Source of the DNA: Xiphias gladius
Lineage: Eukaryota; Chordata; Actinopteri; Istiophoriformes; Xiphiidae
DNA: 64,000 bases
Direction: 5' to 3'
Assembly (NCBI RefSeq): GCF_016859285.1
Contig: NC_053402.1
Coordinates: 20,500,556-20,564,555 of the forward strand
Shown here: positions 28,532 to 37,329 of the stretch, in pieces
Layout of the letters: each line of letters starts with the position of its first letter
Position numbering within the stretch: the first letter of the stretch is position 1
Notes under the pieces: generated by a model
Seen by the model: only the letters and a program-made list of their open reading frames with translations
What the model was told of the DNA's origin: nothing
Databases searched by the model: none
Program-made: the position numbers and the translations under genes

Positions 28532-31286
28532 TAGGTGTCCACCAGAGCTGGGTCTCAGCAAAAGCAGTCCCGTGAGGGTGCAGGTAGTAGAAGAAGGTTC
28601 AGAGCCTGCAGACTTCTGGACAGCACTAGGACAGATGGACAGAAGGGCCTATGACTGCATGCTGCAAGGTAGAAAACAAGGCTTATGTTGGTTCTCTCCA
28701 CCCAGGATATTTCTCTCATTTAGTAAAAAAAAAAAAAAATGAAATGTCTGTCTCCTGTCAGATCCAGGAAAGTATAACTTCACACCTCGTCTCTTCCATC
28801 TGAGTGCCTCCTCTGGGAGCTTCCAGGGCGAAGAGATACAGAGTCCAAGCCGGCTGCCGGGGCTGGTGGTGGCAATGCCCTTTGTCCAGGAGAGCCTGTA
28901 CTCTGTGCCCCAGCCAGGTGAGAGAGCAGACGCCAAACACAACCACAACACACAATACCTTGCTCTTATTCTCTTTAAACAAACTTGAAAACAACATTCA
29001 CCGAAATATAAAATCAAGAAGGCAACAATTTGAGAATTTGTTTTGGAAAGTGAATGTATAAATTATGGCTTTTCAACAGTGATTCAAAAGACTGTTGTCT
29101 GTTCCTAATGATAGGAGCTTATACTGTAACTTATGGAAAGACATGCAGTCATACATATCTTGTATTTTCATATTTTCATGTCATTTTCATATTTTTCATA
29201 TTTTCATGTCATGTGTTCCAGTTGCTGAAATTTTGCTATAAATAATATTTTAATATTGAGCTTGGAGGCTTATTATTCACCTTGGATACAGCAGTTTGGC
29301 AAAAAAATTTTTAGCACAAGGTCCTCTAGACTTTTAACTTCTCCAGTGTTTTCAGCCACGTCCTCACGGCCTTAATTAACAGAGGGCGTTTGCTCAGATT
29401 TTATGGAGATGGTCCCGTTATTATCACTTGACCCAAGTATGAAATTATAAAGTATAAATATACAAAGTATAGGATATTTTCAGACTTCTAAGTCAAACAT
29501 TTTCTTTATTACACATAAAGAAACTTGCTCTTTTCTTACCTCTATCCAAATTTTTTCTTTTCTGCAACCTTTGTTTTTCTGGCTGCCAAAACCCAAATAT
29601 CACACAGGAACATCAAAATCCATCTTAACTCAACGTTAAAACTAATTTAACTCAACTTCGTGTCTGTGTCCTCCATCTTACCTGTCTGTCCGCCAGCCTT
29701 GTTCCTGCTTGACAACCGTCTGGAGGTCTACCTGTGGCAGAGGAGTCAACCTCAGCAGACGGAGAGCTCAGCTTCGGCCTGGAGCCGCTGGCACAGTGAG
29801 AGGAGGTGTGCCATGCAGACGGCGCTGCAGTACTGCAAAGGTAAGTGGGGAAGCAGTTCGAAAGCTTGGAAACAGAAAGCAATGCCGGTATTGGATGGGC
29901 TTAAAAATGTCCTGTTTTTGCCCTTGCATCCCAGAGATGAACCCGAGACGCCCGCCTCAGGCTTACCTCATCTTTGAGGGGTGTGAACCTCTCACCTTCA
30001 CTAATGTCTTCCCTCGCTGGGAGAGGAGCCTGGGACCCCACACACAGGTACAAGCGCCATGCAGTTAAATGATGAGTTTATCATCTAGTAATTGACGGCA
30101 GATGCTGTGTATTTCGCTGGCATACGTGTGGGTGACTTACAGTTCTTTCCGCACATAATGTCTGCTTTTTGAGAATCAGCCAGCCACATACGCGATAGCC
30201 AACATGATAGACGGTCCACATAAATACAGTCTATAAAACCTTCTTTCCTTTCACTCGCACTTTATTCATTCATCAATTGTACTTTTTGGTTTTTTGCATA
30301 GTAGTAATTTATCTTAATGTATCCTTGTGCTTTAAAGTGCATTTACTCCTACAAGAATTTCATTAGTCTGGACCCAGGACGCCACATTAAACATGACTCC
30401 AATTGTCAGGGGCAGTTTGGGATCTAAACCTTTTTCTCTCCAACAAGAGCAAAATTCTGGTTGTAATCACTTAATGTTTGCTATTTTGGGGCTTTAAAGG
30501 AAAATTTTAATGTTTTGGAAGATCAGCAGAATGGTAGCAGTCAGTCTAGGAATGTTGGTGTCATTTTGCCTTCAAAAACCCGCATTAGTTGAGCGGTAAT
30601 TGGTTTTTTCGGAGGGATACTTTTTAAATCAATGAGTCACAAACTGTGGTAACAAATTATGAAATACTGAGGTATTTTATCCCTGACTGACTGACTTCAA
30701 GTTATCTCTTCAAGCTGTGTAGATCTAAAATACACATTTAATATGTATTTTGTAGTCTAATTATTAGTGCTGTCTGCTTCCATGGGTGTGTTCGGTGTGT
30801 GCTGGTGCATGTCAGGGTGACACAGGGAGGTTAAAGCTGACCTTGGTGCAGGACGCCCTGGCCCAGCTCATGAAGACCCAGTACCCTCTGGAGCAGCTGC
30901 TGCGGAGCCCGTTACCGGAAGGAGTGGACCCCCAGCACCTGGAGGTCTACCTGTCTGACCAGGACTTCCAGGTAAACTGACGGAGGAGCGGCACCAGCAT
31001 CATGCAGTGACGTCTGTCGACCAGCAGGCTGCAGTGTTTACCAGATTGTGCAAATGAAAGTAGATGCTCTCATGTTTATGCTGTGATGATAAATCCTGAG
31101 GGGAAGTTCAGTCCAAATCTAACATTTATATTTTAATTATGAATAGATTTTTGACATTGTTTGCTTCATAAATAAATCACTGCCATTATGTTTCAGACTG
31201 TTCTGGAAATGAAGAGAGATGAATACGCCTCCCTCCCGAGCTCTAAGCAAATCGATCTGAAGAAAAGCAAAGGGTTGCTTTGTTAG
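8036..31286 (+). CDS. svil: Supervillin (gelsolin/villin-family membrane-actin linker)
   Basis: I joined 31 coding exons; all have GT-AG ends and compatible phases, and they give one open frame of 4761 bases (1586 residues and TAG). Exon coordinates are given in the four sub-entries. The start ATG at 8036 opens [22 protein letters not shown], matching the conserved [15 protein letters not shown] stretch of human supervillin. Supervillin is a peripheral membrane protein that binds F-actin and myosin II through its N-terminal half and carries gelsolin-like repeats and a villin headpiece at the C-terminus. It acts in podosomes, focal adhesions and cytokinesis. Human isoforms are about 1800-2200 residues; this one is shorter because the N-terminal half lacks long stretches. 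Fish have several svil paralogues, and the compact N-terminus suggests a diverged one (possibly svilc), but I cannot settle which. The 3' end faces tmem98. Confidence 0.93.
11880..12020 (-). repeat. Possible fragment of a TACTT-type dispersed repeat
   Basis: The phrases CAGTGGAAGTGACTC, AAAATACTCCAGTACAAATA and AAAGTACTGAGTGCAG resemble the repeat at 12600-12735 and 38780-38875. The match is weak, and this may be a decayed copy in a svil intron. Confidence 0.3.
12151..12262 (+). repeat. Partial copy of a MITE with GGTTCCCAACC-type ends
   Basis: The stretch starts TGGTTCCCACCC and continues with CCTCCAAGGGGTCACGGGATAAATC and GAGAGGATTAATAAGGAAGG-type phrases. These parallel the longer copy at 14824-15106 (CCCCCAAGGGGCCACAAGATAAAT, GAGATTAACAGGATAAGAAAGG), with the phrases given here in shortened form. 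It lies in a svil intron and its right end is missing or diverged. Confidence 0.6.
12600..12735 (-). repeat. Dispersed TACTT-type repeat, copy in a svil intron
   Basis: Read on the minus strand, this begins GTGGAAAGTAACTGAGTACA and later has CTGCTACTTTATACTTCTACTG. The copy at 38780-38875, on the plus strand, shares AACTGAGTACATTCACT and TTACTTTATACTT. I know such sequences as abundant in percomorph fishes. Confidence 0.6.
14824..15106. mobile_element. Non-autonomous DNA element (MITE-like), 283 bp
   Basis: The left end TGGTTTCCCCCC and the right end GGTTGGGAACCA are imperfect inverted repeats of about 12 bases. The interior matches the partial copy at 12151-12262. No coding capacity is seen. 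It sits in a svil intron. I infer a terminal-inverted-repeat transposon; target-site duplications are not obvious. Confidence 0.55.
15318..15367. repeat. (GT)25 microsatellite
   Basis: A perfect GT dinucleotide run of 50 bases in the svil intron before exon 6. Confidence 0.97.
16881..16907. repeat. T27 homopolymer in svil intron 7
   Basis: An uninterrupted run of 27 T, about 50 bases upstream of the exon 8 acceptor. It may serve as a distant pyrimidine tract. Confidence 0.95.
17084..19540 (+). other. svil intron 8, no further feature
   Basis: About 2.5 kb with scattered short open frames and no recognised domain, repeat family or RNA gene. A short (GT)n run lies near 19352-19370 and a C-run near 19514-19525, just before the exon 9 acceptor. 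Confidence 0.5.
19984..20110. repeat. Possible transposon end in a svil intron
   Basis: AGTGGTCGCCAAACCTTTTT followed by a CATGACCC phrase resembles the end of common vertebrate inverted-repeat transposons (AGTGGTTCCCAACCTTTTT type). No partner end was found, so this is tentative. Confidence 0.35.
20261..20345 (+). repeat. Dispersed repeat, family B copy 1
   Basis: The phrases GGACAATGCA, TCATCAACAT and TAAATGTGCCAGTGT recur, diverged, at 61500-61590 (GGACAATGCA, TGATCAACAT, TAAATATGTCGGTGT). I recognise the pattern as a recurrent fish interspersed sequence without being able to name it. Confidence 0.55.
22300..22343 (+). promoter_or_regulatory. svil: UG-rich 3' splice site of svil exon 15
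   Basis: The acceptor CAG is preceded by about 40 bases of interrupted GT dinucleotides instead of a pyrimidine tract. The exon it opens is one of the best conserved in the protein, so the site must be used. UG repeats are binding sites for TDP-43 and CELF proteins. Confidence 0.6.
24167..25359 (+). other. svil intron 20, with internal repeated phrases
   Basis: Besides the Tc1-like fragment listed separately, the stretch at 24290-24400 contains two copies, 81 bases apart, of a CGGTAAAACCAAA phrase, suggesting a decayed tandem repeat. No exon is seen here. Confidence 0.5.
24583..24870 (-). mobile_element. Tc1/mariner-like transposon fragment (3' end, minus strand)
   Basis: The left edge has the AAGTATGTGGAC phrase common near ends of a vertebrate Tc1-like family. 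On the minus strand, 24810-24860 reads as a decayed form of the transposase motif around the third catalytic acidic residue, with LWDE still legible. The remainder of the transposase is missing or scrambled. It lies in svil intron 20 and is certainly inactive. Confidence 0.6.
27743..27774. repeat. (GT)16 microsatellite
   Basis: A perfect dinucleotide run in the svil intron between exons 23 and 24. Confidence 0.95.
28199..28204 (+). promoter_or_regulatory. svil: NAGNAG tandem acceptor of svil exon 25
   Basis: The intron ends CGCAGCAG, offering two acceptors three bases apart (exon start 28199 or 28202). Use of the first adds one alanine before the conserved EWRLF; the second omits it. Both keep the frame. 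Confidence 0.6.
28473..28529. repeat. (GT)n microsatellite abutting the svil exon 26 acceptor
   Basis: A perfect GT run of about 57 bases ends five bases before the exon 26 start at 28535. It takes the place of the polypyrimidine tract, so its length may influence splicing. Confidence 0.95.
30816..31286 (+). other. svil: svil coding exons 30-31: villin headpiece
   Basis: Exon 30 is 30816-30971 and exon 31 is 31197-31286. They encode [20 protein letters not shown] and a C-terminal helix that includes the LKKSKGL motif, so the domain is a villin headpiece. Two conserved features are changed. The tryptophan of the usual LPxWKQ motif is serine (residue 1573, codon at 31242-31244), and the usual terminal GLF is GLLC. 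In villin the tryptophan belongs to the hydrophobic cap needed for F-actin binding, so this headpiece probably binds actin weakly or not at all. Confidence 0.92.
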
Positions 31287-31415
31287 ACAGCAAGAACATG
31301 TGGAGGCTGACTGATGCTCCTGTAGCAGGGACTTCCTCCTCCATCTCCACCGAGAAGGGAAGATGGCAGGGGGATATCACCACCGTGTTGTTGCACAAAG
31401 GACTACTCACAATGT

Positions 31416-31421
31416 AATAAA
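31416..31421 (+). terminator. svil: Supervillin polyadenylation signal
   Basis: AATAAA lies 130 bases after the stop codon. It implies a short 3' UTR. A TTTATT on the plus strand at about 31445 could be the signal for a long tmem98 3' UTR from the other side, so the two transcripts may nearly meet here. Confidence 0.6.
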
Positions 31422-33744
31422 AAGAAGAAAAAAAATTCACTTTTATTTATGTCAAATTAGTATGGTGTGTGGACTTTTTAATCGGACATGGATTTCTCTG
31501 TAGCTATTGTCCAGAGCAAAAAAAAAAAAAAACCCCAAAAAAACCAAAACATTTTCCTATGAAACTTAATTTTATCTGTACAAATCAATGAAAGATAAAA
31601 ACAAAAGTTGTGTGGGAATAAAAAGGACAAACTGTGGGATAAGAATGAGAAAACAAAGGAGTGCTTACAAAAAAAGATCAATGCTAATAAACAATGTAAA
31701 CAAGAAAAAAAAATAAAAGGCTAACCACTTTCTAAATGTTTCCTCCACGATCGATACCTTTCCATCAAAACGTCTCTGCGTGTTCAGAGCCAGTTTTTGC
31801 TTCAGTTCGATTTCCATCAGCCAGAGCTGCTGCATCTCTTCCCTACTCAATGATTGTCACCAAAATCTTAAAATAAGTGTGTTTTTGACTCCATAATCTA
31901 TGCTGTGTATATAGCTGTGTGCCGTGCGATGTACTGACGTGTTCATCTGTCTGCCAGCCTTTTGTTTTCAAAGGGTTGTGCCATGTGCATTGTAGCCGGA
32001 GCCCCGTGTGTTCATTGTAGCTATGGGGTAATACCTTATTAGGGATCCCTGGGGATTCACTATTAGCTATGCATGAGGGAACGGGTAGACATGCTCCAAT
32101 AACATCCCTGCGGCGTAAAACAACACGCTAATTCTGCTCCACCTCAATTAACACACTGTTCAAAACATCCTCATAACGCGATGGACCACAAAAACACACT
32201 GTATCTCTCAGTACAGTGTGAAACGCAACATCTGTTACGGGAAAAATCTACTGTACAACCTCTCTGGGCCTGCTTTGATATTTGTATCTTTTTTTTTTTT
32301 GTCCCTGGTCAGATGTAGATAGGAACATGAGATACAGCTGAAGTTGATAGCTACTTTTCAATTTAAAAAAAAACAAAACATTTTGGGGTCTGATTTAAAG
32401 AGCAAGTGTTTCTTTTTAGCATTCACTGTCTTGCCCTGACTTTTGGAAAAATCAGACAGGGGAAAAACAAGAGTCCACAGCCACGATAATAAACTACTAG
32501 AGTATGGGACAAGTTAAAAATTTTGACCTGATGATGGACCTAGACAAAAAGGTAATTGATCACCAAGGTCATTATAATTCATCCTCAGAGGGAACGTACA
32601 TATCCGCCTTTTTATGAATATCTATTTTTGTGCCAATCAATCTAGAACCAGTACTATTTCCTGGCTATCCAAGTTGTTGGGGCTGGGAAACCAAAGTCAT
32701 TAGGATTCATCGTTCGGGAACCATGAGCGTCTGTCGAAGCTTTTGTACCAATCCATCCAGTAGATGTTGAGATATTCTATTCTGGACGAAAGTGCCGGGC
32801 TGGCTCTCCCAGGCATGCTGCTAGCATGGCTAATAACTTTCAAGAGGAAGAGATACCAGGTTCTCAGATGTTTAACAGCCTCAATAGATCATGATACGAT
32901 ACAGCGATGGGACAAAAGGGCATTACTCAACTGGGAAAAACATTTACTCCGATGATGCTGATGTGGCTAAAACTAGTGCTGCTGGTCTCTTCAGCTGCAA
33001 AGAGAAAAGCCCACAGCCGGGTGATTTCTAGCAGCCTGAGGGTATCTGAGGGATGTTTTTTGAACATCCACAAGTCACGCTGACCCCACAGATTGTAAAT
33101 AAGTCAGGTTAGCCCTCCATTGGTCCACTGAGTTGGAGCTCACTGGCTAACTGGGTGTTATTTTCCTCAGAATGGATTAGCTGACTAAGCCTACATGTGA
33201 CTGTGCAGTGCTGGAGAGATTGGATTTAGAGCCACTGCTGGGTGATGGCGCACTCAAGAAGAAATTTCCAAATGCCTTTCACTTGCAGGCAGCTTACATC
33301 TTTGACAGACCAACTCTAAAAAGATCTGCTTTAGGGTTACATACAAAAACAAAAAAAAACAAAAAACCATCTCTGAATGTGTGACATGTACTTTACAGCA
33401 ATTACTATGTAGCTGTAGTGAATGCAAGGTAATCGCCAGCACTCTTTGTTGCAAATAGGATACAAAAATAATTGGTTGAAAATGGTTGTTTTGTTTTTTT
33501 TAAGTGAGGGATAGAGTCAAGTCCCTGCATCCATCAGCACGGCCCATTTACTGAACAGAAGTCCTCACTAATTTGGACTAGATGACGAGTTTGGGAAGTG
33601 TGCCTTTTCAACACTGGCAGAATATGTGCCCGTTAAGTATCAACCGAGTACAGAATTGAGAAAAAGAACGCAGCCCAAGGACAAGATGGACACGTTTCCC
33701 CGCCCCTCCGCTAACGCTTGATTGGGTCAGTGTCTGCGGTTGCC
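31422..33744. other. Convergent intergenic region between svil and tmem98
   Basis: About 2.3 kb between two converging genes. It holds a family A repeat (listed separately) and A-rich runs. The remainder probably includes the tmem98 3' UTR. No gene is recognised. A minus-strand open frame near 31665-31850 resembles no family I know. Confidence 0.5.
32520..32837 (+). repeat. Dispersed teleost repeat, family A copy 2
   Basis: It parallels the copy at 2250-2595 in order: TTTTGACC, GATCACCAAGGTCATTA, TTCATCCTC, a second CAAAGTCATTAGGATTCATC, CCATGAGCGTCTGT, CCAATCCATCCAGTAGATGT, GAGATATTCTATTCTGGAC, and ATGCTGCTAGCATGGCTAA. Both copies show the same internal duplication, which therefore belongs to the family consensus. 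Confidence 0.7.
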
Positions 33745-36700
33745 CTAAATGGCCTGTTCTCTCTGTGCGTCAGCTCCAGGTATGCCTCGTTCCGGTTCAG
33801 AGGCCAGCGCCGCCTCACGCAAAACCACCATGTGATCTTCGGCCGCGTGGAGCGACTGGTCGATCCAGTCCATGCTGCCGGACATGTGACAGGCGTTGCG
33901 GGTGACCAGCACCAGGTGGCTGACTGAAAGGAGCAGTGCAGTGGCCCTGAGGAGGGACAATTGGACAAATGGGTTCGGGCAGCTGCTGTATGAAAAGTGC
34001 TTATTTCCAAAAAGACAGTTTAAAAAAACAAACAACAAAAACAGGCTTAAAAAGGGTCTGTTGGACTGAGCAGGTATGGAAGCACCTGCACATAGGGGAT
34101 TTCATAAAGTTTCGTTTCAATTCGAGTAAAGGTGAAAAAACACCAACTTTGGAGCTACAACTTTTTCCTGGTAGCATCAATTTGCTGTGACAGTTGAGCC
34201 TTTGTATTCCAGTCTCTATCATACCTCTGTATATCTGTGTATATATAAAGATTATTACAATATGGCTAAATCAAGGTCACGGGGTCGCTCCTCTCCAGCT
34301 CCTTAAAGATGCCCAATTAATGAACGGAGCGCAATAAGATATCAAAGCCGTGCAAACAACCCCCTCTAAAATGGCGGAAAAACAGATGCGATTACCTGGC
34401 GTCCAGGAGGATCGGATCCAGAGGCGGGTACATGGATCGGACCACGTCGTCCACCCTGTGCGACGGGACAGTGGGGATGTGAGGAGGCAGGTTAGCTCGA
34501 GTCAGTAACGTGACGATATAAAGCTGCGGGGAATCGGTCGTGTTACCTCGGGCTGATGCGTTTCGCCACAGTAATGATGTCACTCAGGCTGGCTGGTGCT
34601 TTGACCTTTGCCCCTGAGCCCATCGTCATGGCAACCAGCTTCTCAGTCAAAGTGTGGCAGATCTTTATGTGGAAGTATAGCGTTGTTAGTATCCGTCAAT
34701 CAATCTAGCAAATTACAAATGATGATATATTTAAGTTGATATATAAAAAATTAAATGCCTTGTGTTTTGTTAACGCATCAATTCGAAATCGTTTGCAGTT
34801 TCCTTAACGGAAGTCTAACACTTTATAACAGCTAATGTTGTGCTGTTGAATGTTGAACTAATGTTCGTTTCTTGCGTCTTTTACGGCGAACATTAGCTGT
34901 AAATAAAAATATTACCTGGAAAAGACGTTGGCAGTACCATTTGCTCAGCCCTGAGTATTGTCTGTAGGTATCACTAATAGGCAGCATACTGCCCCCACAA
35001 CATTTATTTAAGGTAGGGCAGTCTTGGGGCACCGCGGAAGCCTGATGGTTACATGTTGGATTATCTGTTTATTTTTTAAACAAACGAACAATTTTTCTAG
35101 TGAAGAAATGCCAAACAATTTCTGATTCCAGCTTCTCAAATGAGACAATTTTCTCCTTTTCCTTTCTCATGTATCACAGTAAATAAAATATCTTTGAGTT
35201 TTGAACTGTTACTTGGACAAAACAAGACATTTGAAGACTTCACTTTCGGCTCTCTGAGGTTGTGAGGGACATTTTTTGACAATTATTTTAACGTATCAGA
35301 GCGAAATTCTCAGTGTTACAATATAGTGAATTAAATATTTTGGACTGTTGCTTGGACAAAACAAGACATTTGATATCGTCTCCCTGTACTTGTATCATCA
35401 TGTATAGACCAAACAGTTAATCAATAAATCGAGAAGATAATCTTCAGATTAATGGATAATGAAAATAATCATTAGTTGATTAGATGACACTCAGATGAGT
35501 CATGAATCAACATTTTTAATCAACCCAGATCTTCTCTCTTTTGGACAACATTCAGAGAAACTGAAACATTAAAAATGATGGCGACAAAAATTCAGATTTT
35601 TAAAAGTGAGGGGGACATGCCCCCCCCCATCCCCAGTGGAAATTACATCCTGTCAAACGAATTAAAAATAGTTAAAGGAGAAAGTATCTACTACCTTTAA
35701 GATGGAGATGCAGTGAGAGACCAGACCCCTGTTGGAGAAAAATTCACATAGTTAGCTGGGATTTATGGCACTGACGAAACACAATAGCACCACTGACAGA
35801 AGTCAGAACGTCAGCTTCTATGACTCTAAACTTGTCCCATGCCACAGCGCTAGACATACGAGGCATCTTCTATCCAGTCCTCGTTCTCCAGGATGGCCTC
35901 GATGTGAGGGTTGGTGATGACCACATCGTCCAGCTCCAGCTCCGACGGTTCACTCTGAGTCTCCATGGCTCCGATCAGATCAACCGTGGGTCTGTGAAAC
36001 GCAACGGGGAAAGCGGAGAAAGGAAAGCTGAGTGTAAGACTTCCGGTGTCCGGTTTGTAGGTAAAACTTAAATGGTTATCTACAGACTGTGGGAATCAAT
36101 ATTTACGATGATTTAATACATTTTTTTTGCGTCCTCGAGTTGAATTTAAGAACAATTTCACAATTCTCAAAAACAAATGCCTGTGAATATACGGTGTTGA
36201 ATCCAAAGTGTCTGCCACACCCAACCCTGTGAATACACTTCCACGACTGGGCTCTGACACACTCACAAGAAGTTATAAGAGCACTAAACCATGACTAGGT
36301 GTTGAGCAAAGAGGCAACCTTGTGCGAATTATTAAATGTACTCAGCAGAGCACAGACCTCTGCCAAGGCCAGTGTCAAACAAACACCAGACGTCAGTGGA
36401 AAAAATTCAAATTCATAGTTAATGATCTGGATCAGCCCCAAAATTTAATGGGTTCTTCTCGTCTTCCCTAGCCCAGGCCCCATCCCACCACCAAGTTGGG
36501 TGCAAATCAGTTCAGTGGTGTTTGTATAATCCTGCTAAAGAACAAACCAACGACTTAATAAGGATTTTTCGCCCTTATTAACTTATTTAATTTGATTAAT
36601 ATTTCATAGATTAGATTTAGAATTTAATGGATTATTTTGTAGTGGGTGTATATTAGATTCTTATAATTGATAAGGCCGGAAAATATAAACTGATTATTGA

Positions 36701-37329
36701 TGTATTCATGATATAAGTGAGAATAATGATGACCTGATTGACTTCATACATTTTTTTGTGTTTACTGCCAGTACTATTATTTGTAACGTTTTCTTTTGAT
36801 GCTTAGGAAAAAGATCAATCATCCATCCCTGATTGACTGTCACACTAATAAGTTGATGCTCTATGAAGAAACGTGACCACCATTATTGTAGTTCTTTCTA
36901 ACTGGTAACTAAAGAAAGATGTGAATCCATATTACGAGAAAGTGGCAGAAAGACCTCACAGACGCATGTTGTACTACTAAACCTTATAATACAGTATCAC
37001 AGAGTACACTGGCAACGTAGAGAAACCAGTTGCACAGGTGACACAGGTGAGATACGACCACTACAAATAATATTTACGACTTTTCAATACATTTTAAGAG
37101 CTTAAATTCTAGAAGTTGCAAGACTCAGAGGTAAACTTGCCACACCGTGAAAACTCCTGTCTGATAAAGATTTCAAGGCTTCGTATTGATTTACTGACTT
37201 GGAGTCGAAGTGGTGCAGCAAGTCGTGCGGGTGGCAGTAGCGGTGTCTGCACACCACCACCAGGGCTATGAAGGAGGCCAGGAAAATGGTGGCCAACACC
37301 CCAATGGCCACGATCACCACCGTCTCCAT
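33745..37329 (-). CDS. tmem98: Transmembrane protein 98 (TMEM98)
   Basis: Six coding exons on the minus strand join in frame: 37199-37329, 35860-35991, 35695-35728, 34547-34662, 34396-34455 and 33745-33946 (675 bases, 224 residues and TAG). Human TMEM98 has 226 residues and aligns along the whole length. The protein begins METVVIVAIGVLATIFLASF, a single membrane helix near the N-terminus, followed by CRHRYCHPHDLL, then ELELDDVVITNPHIEAIL, EDWIEDAS, KRISPRVDDVVRSMYPPL, LLLSVSHLVLVTRNACH and MDWIDQSL, ending EQAI. TMEM98 is a single-pass ER/plasma-membrane protein reported to bind MYRF and restrain its self-cleavage, and it is linked to eye size in humans. The start is the first ATG in this frame. 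A leader acceptor probably lies at 37436-37437, with a five-codon uORF beginning at 37435. Confidence 0.96.
35105..35485 (-). repeat. MITE-like family C, minus-oriented copy with internal duplication (tmem98 intron)
   Basis: Phrases such as CCAGCTTCTCAAATG, TTGGACAAAACAAGACATTT, ATAGACCAAACAGTTAATC and GAAAATAATCATTAGTTGAT are the reverse-complement form of the family seen at 61710-62034. The TTGGACAAAACAAGACATTT phrase occurs twice, near 35213 and 35352, so either the element is partly duplicated or two fragments are joined. Confidence 0.65.
36357..36548 (+). repeat. Dispersed teleost repeat, family D (tmem98 intron)
   Basis: The stretch reads CCTCTGCCAAGGCC, then GATCTGGATCAGCCCC, AAAATTTAATGGGTTCTTC, CCCCATCCCACCACCAAGTT, GGGTGCAAATCAGTTCAGT and TAATCCTGCTAAAGAAC. 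I recognise this chain as a frequent interspersed sequence in perciform genomes. No coding frame runs through it. Confidence 0.6.

Larger units (their letters stand above)
22344..30047 (+). other. svil: svil coding exons 15-29: gelsolin-like repeats
   Basis: Exons: 22344-22510, 22609-22734, 22828-22964, 23216-23363, 23710-23855, 23991-24166, 25360-25504, 26273-26585, 26782-26933, 27995-28097, 28199-28406, 28535-28668, 28762-28917, 29697-29840 and 29935-30047. Exon 15 encodes [18 protein letters not shown], conserved at this place in supervillins. From about residue 805 the gelsolin fold begins with [26 protein letters not shown] and GEFAN. Later repeats show [94 protein letters not shown] and LQYCK. 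These match human supervillin almost block for block. Exon 21 ends at a weak donor, GTTCAT. Confidence 0.93.

Noticed and set aside
33711..33744. Possible further coding sequence beyond the TMEM98 stop
   Set aside because: The TAG at 33745-33747 follows EQAI, exactly where the human protein ends.
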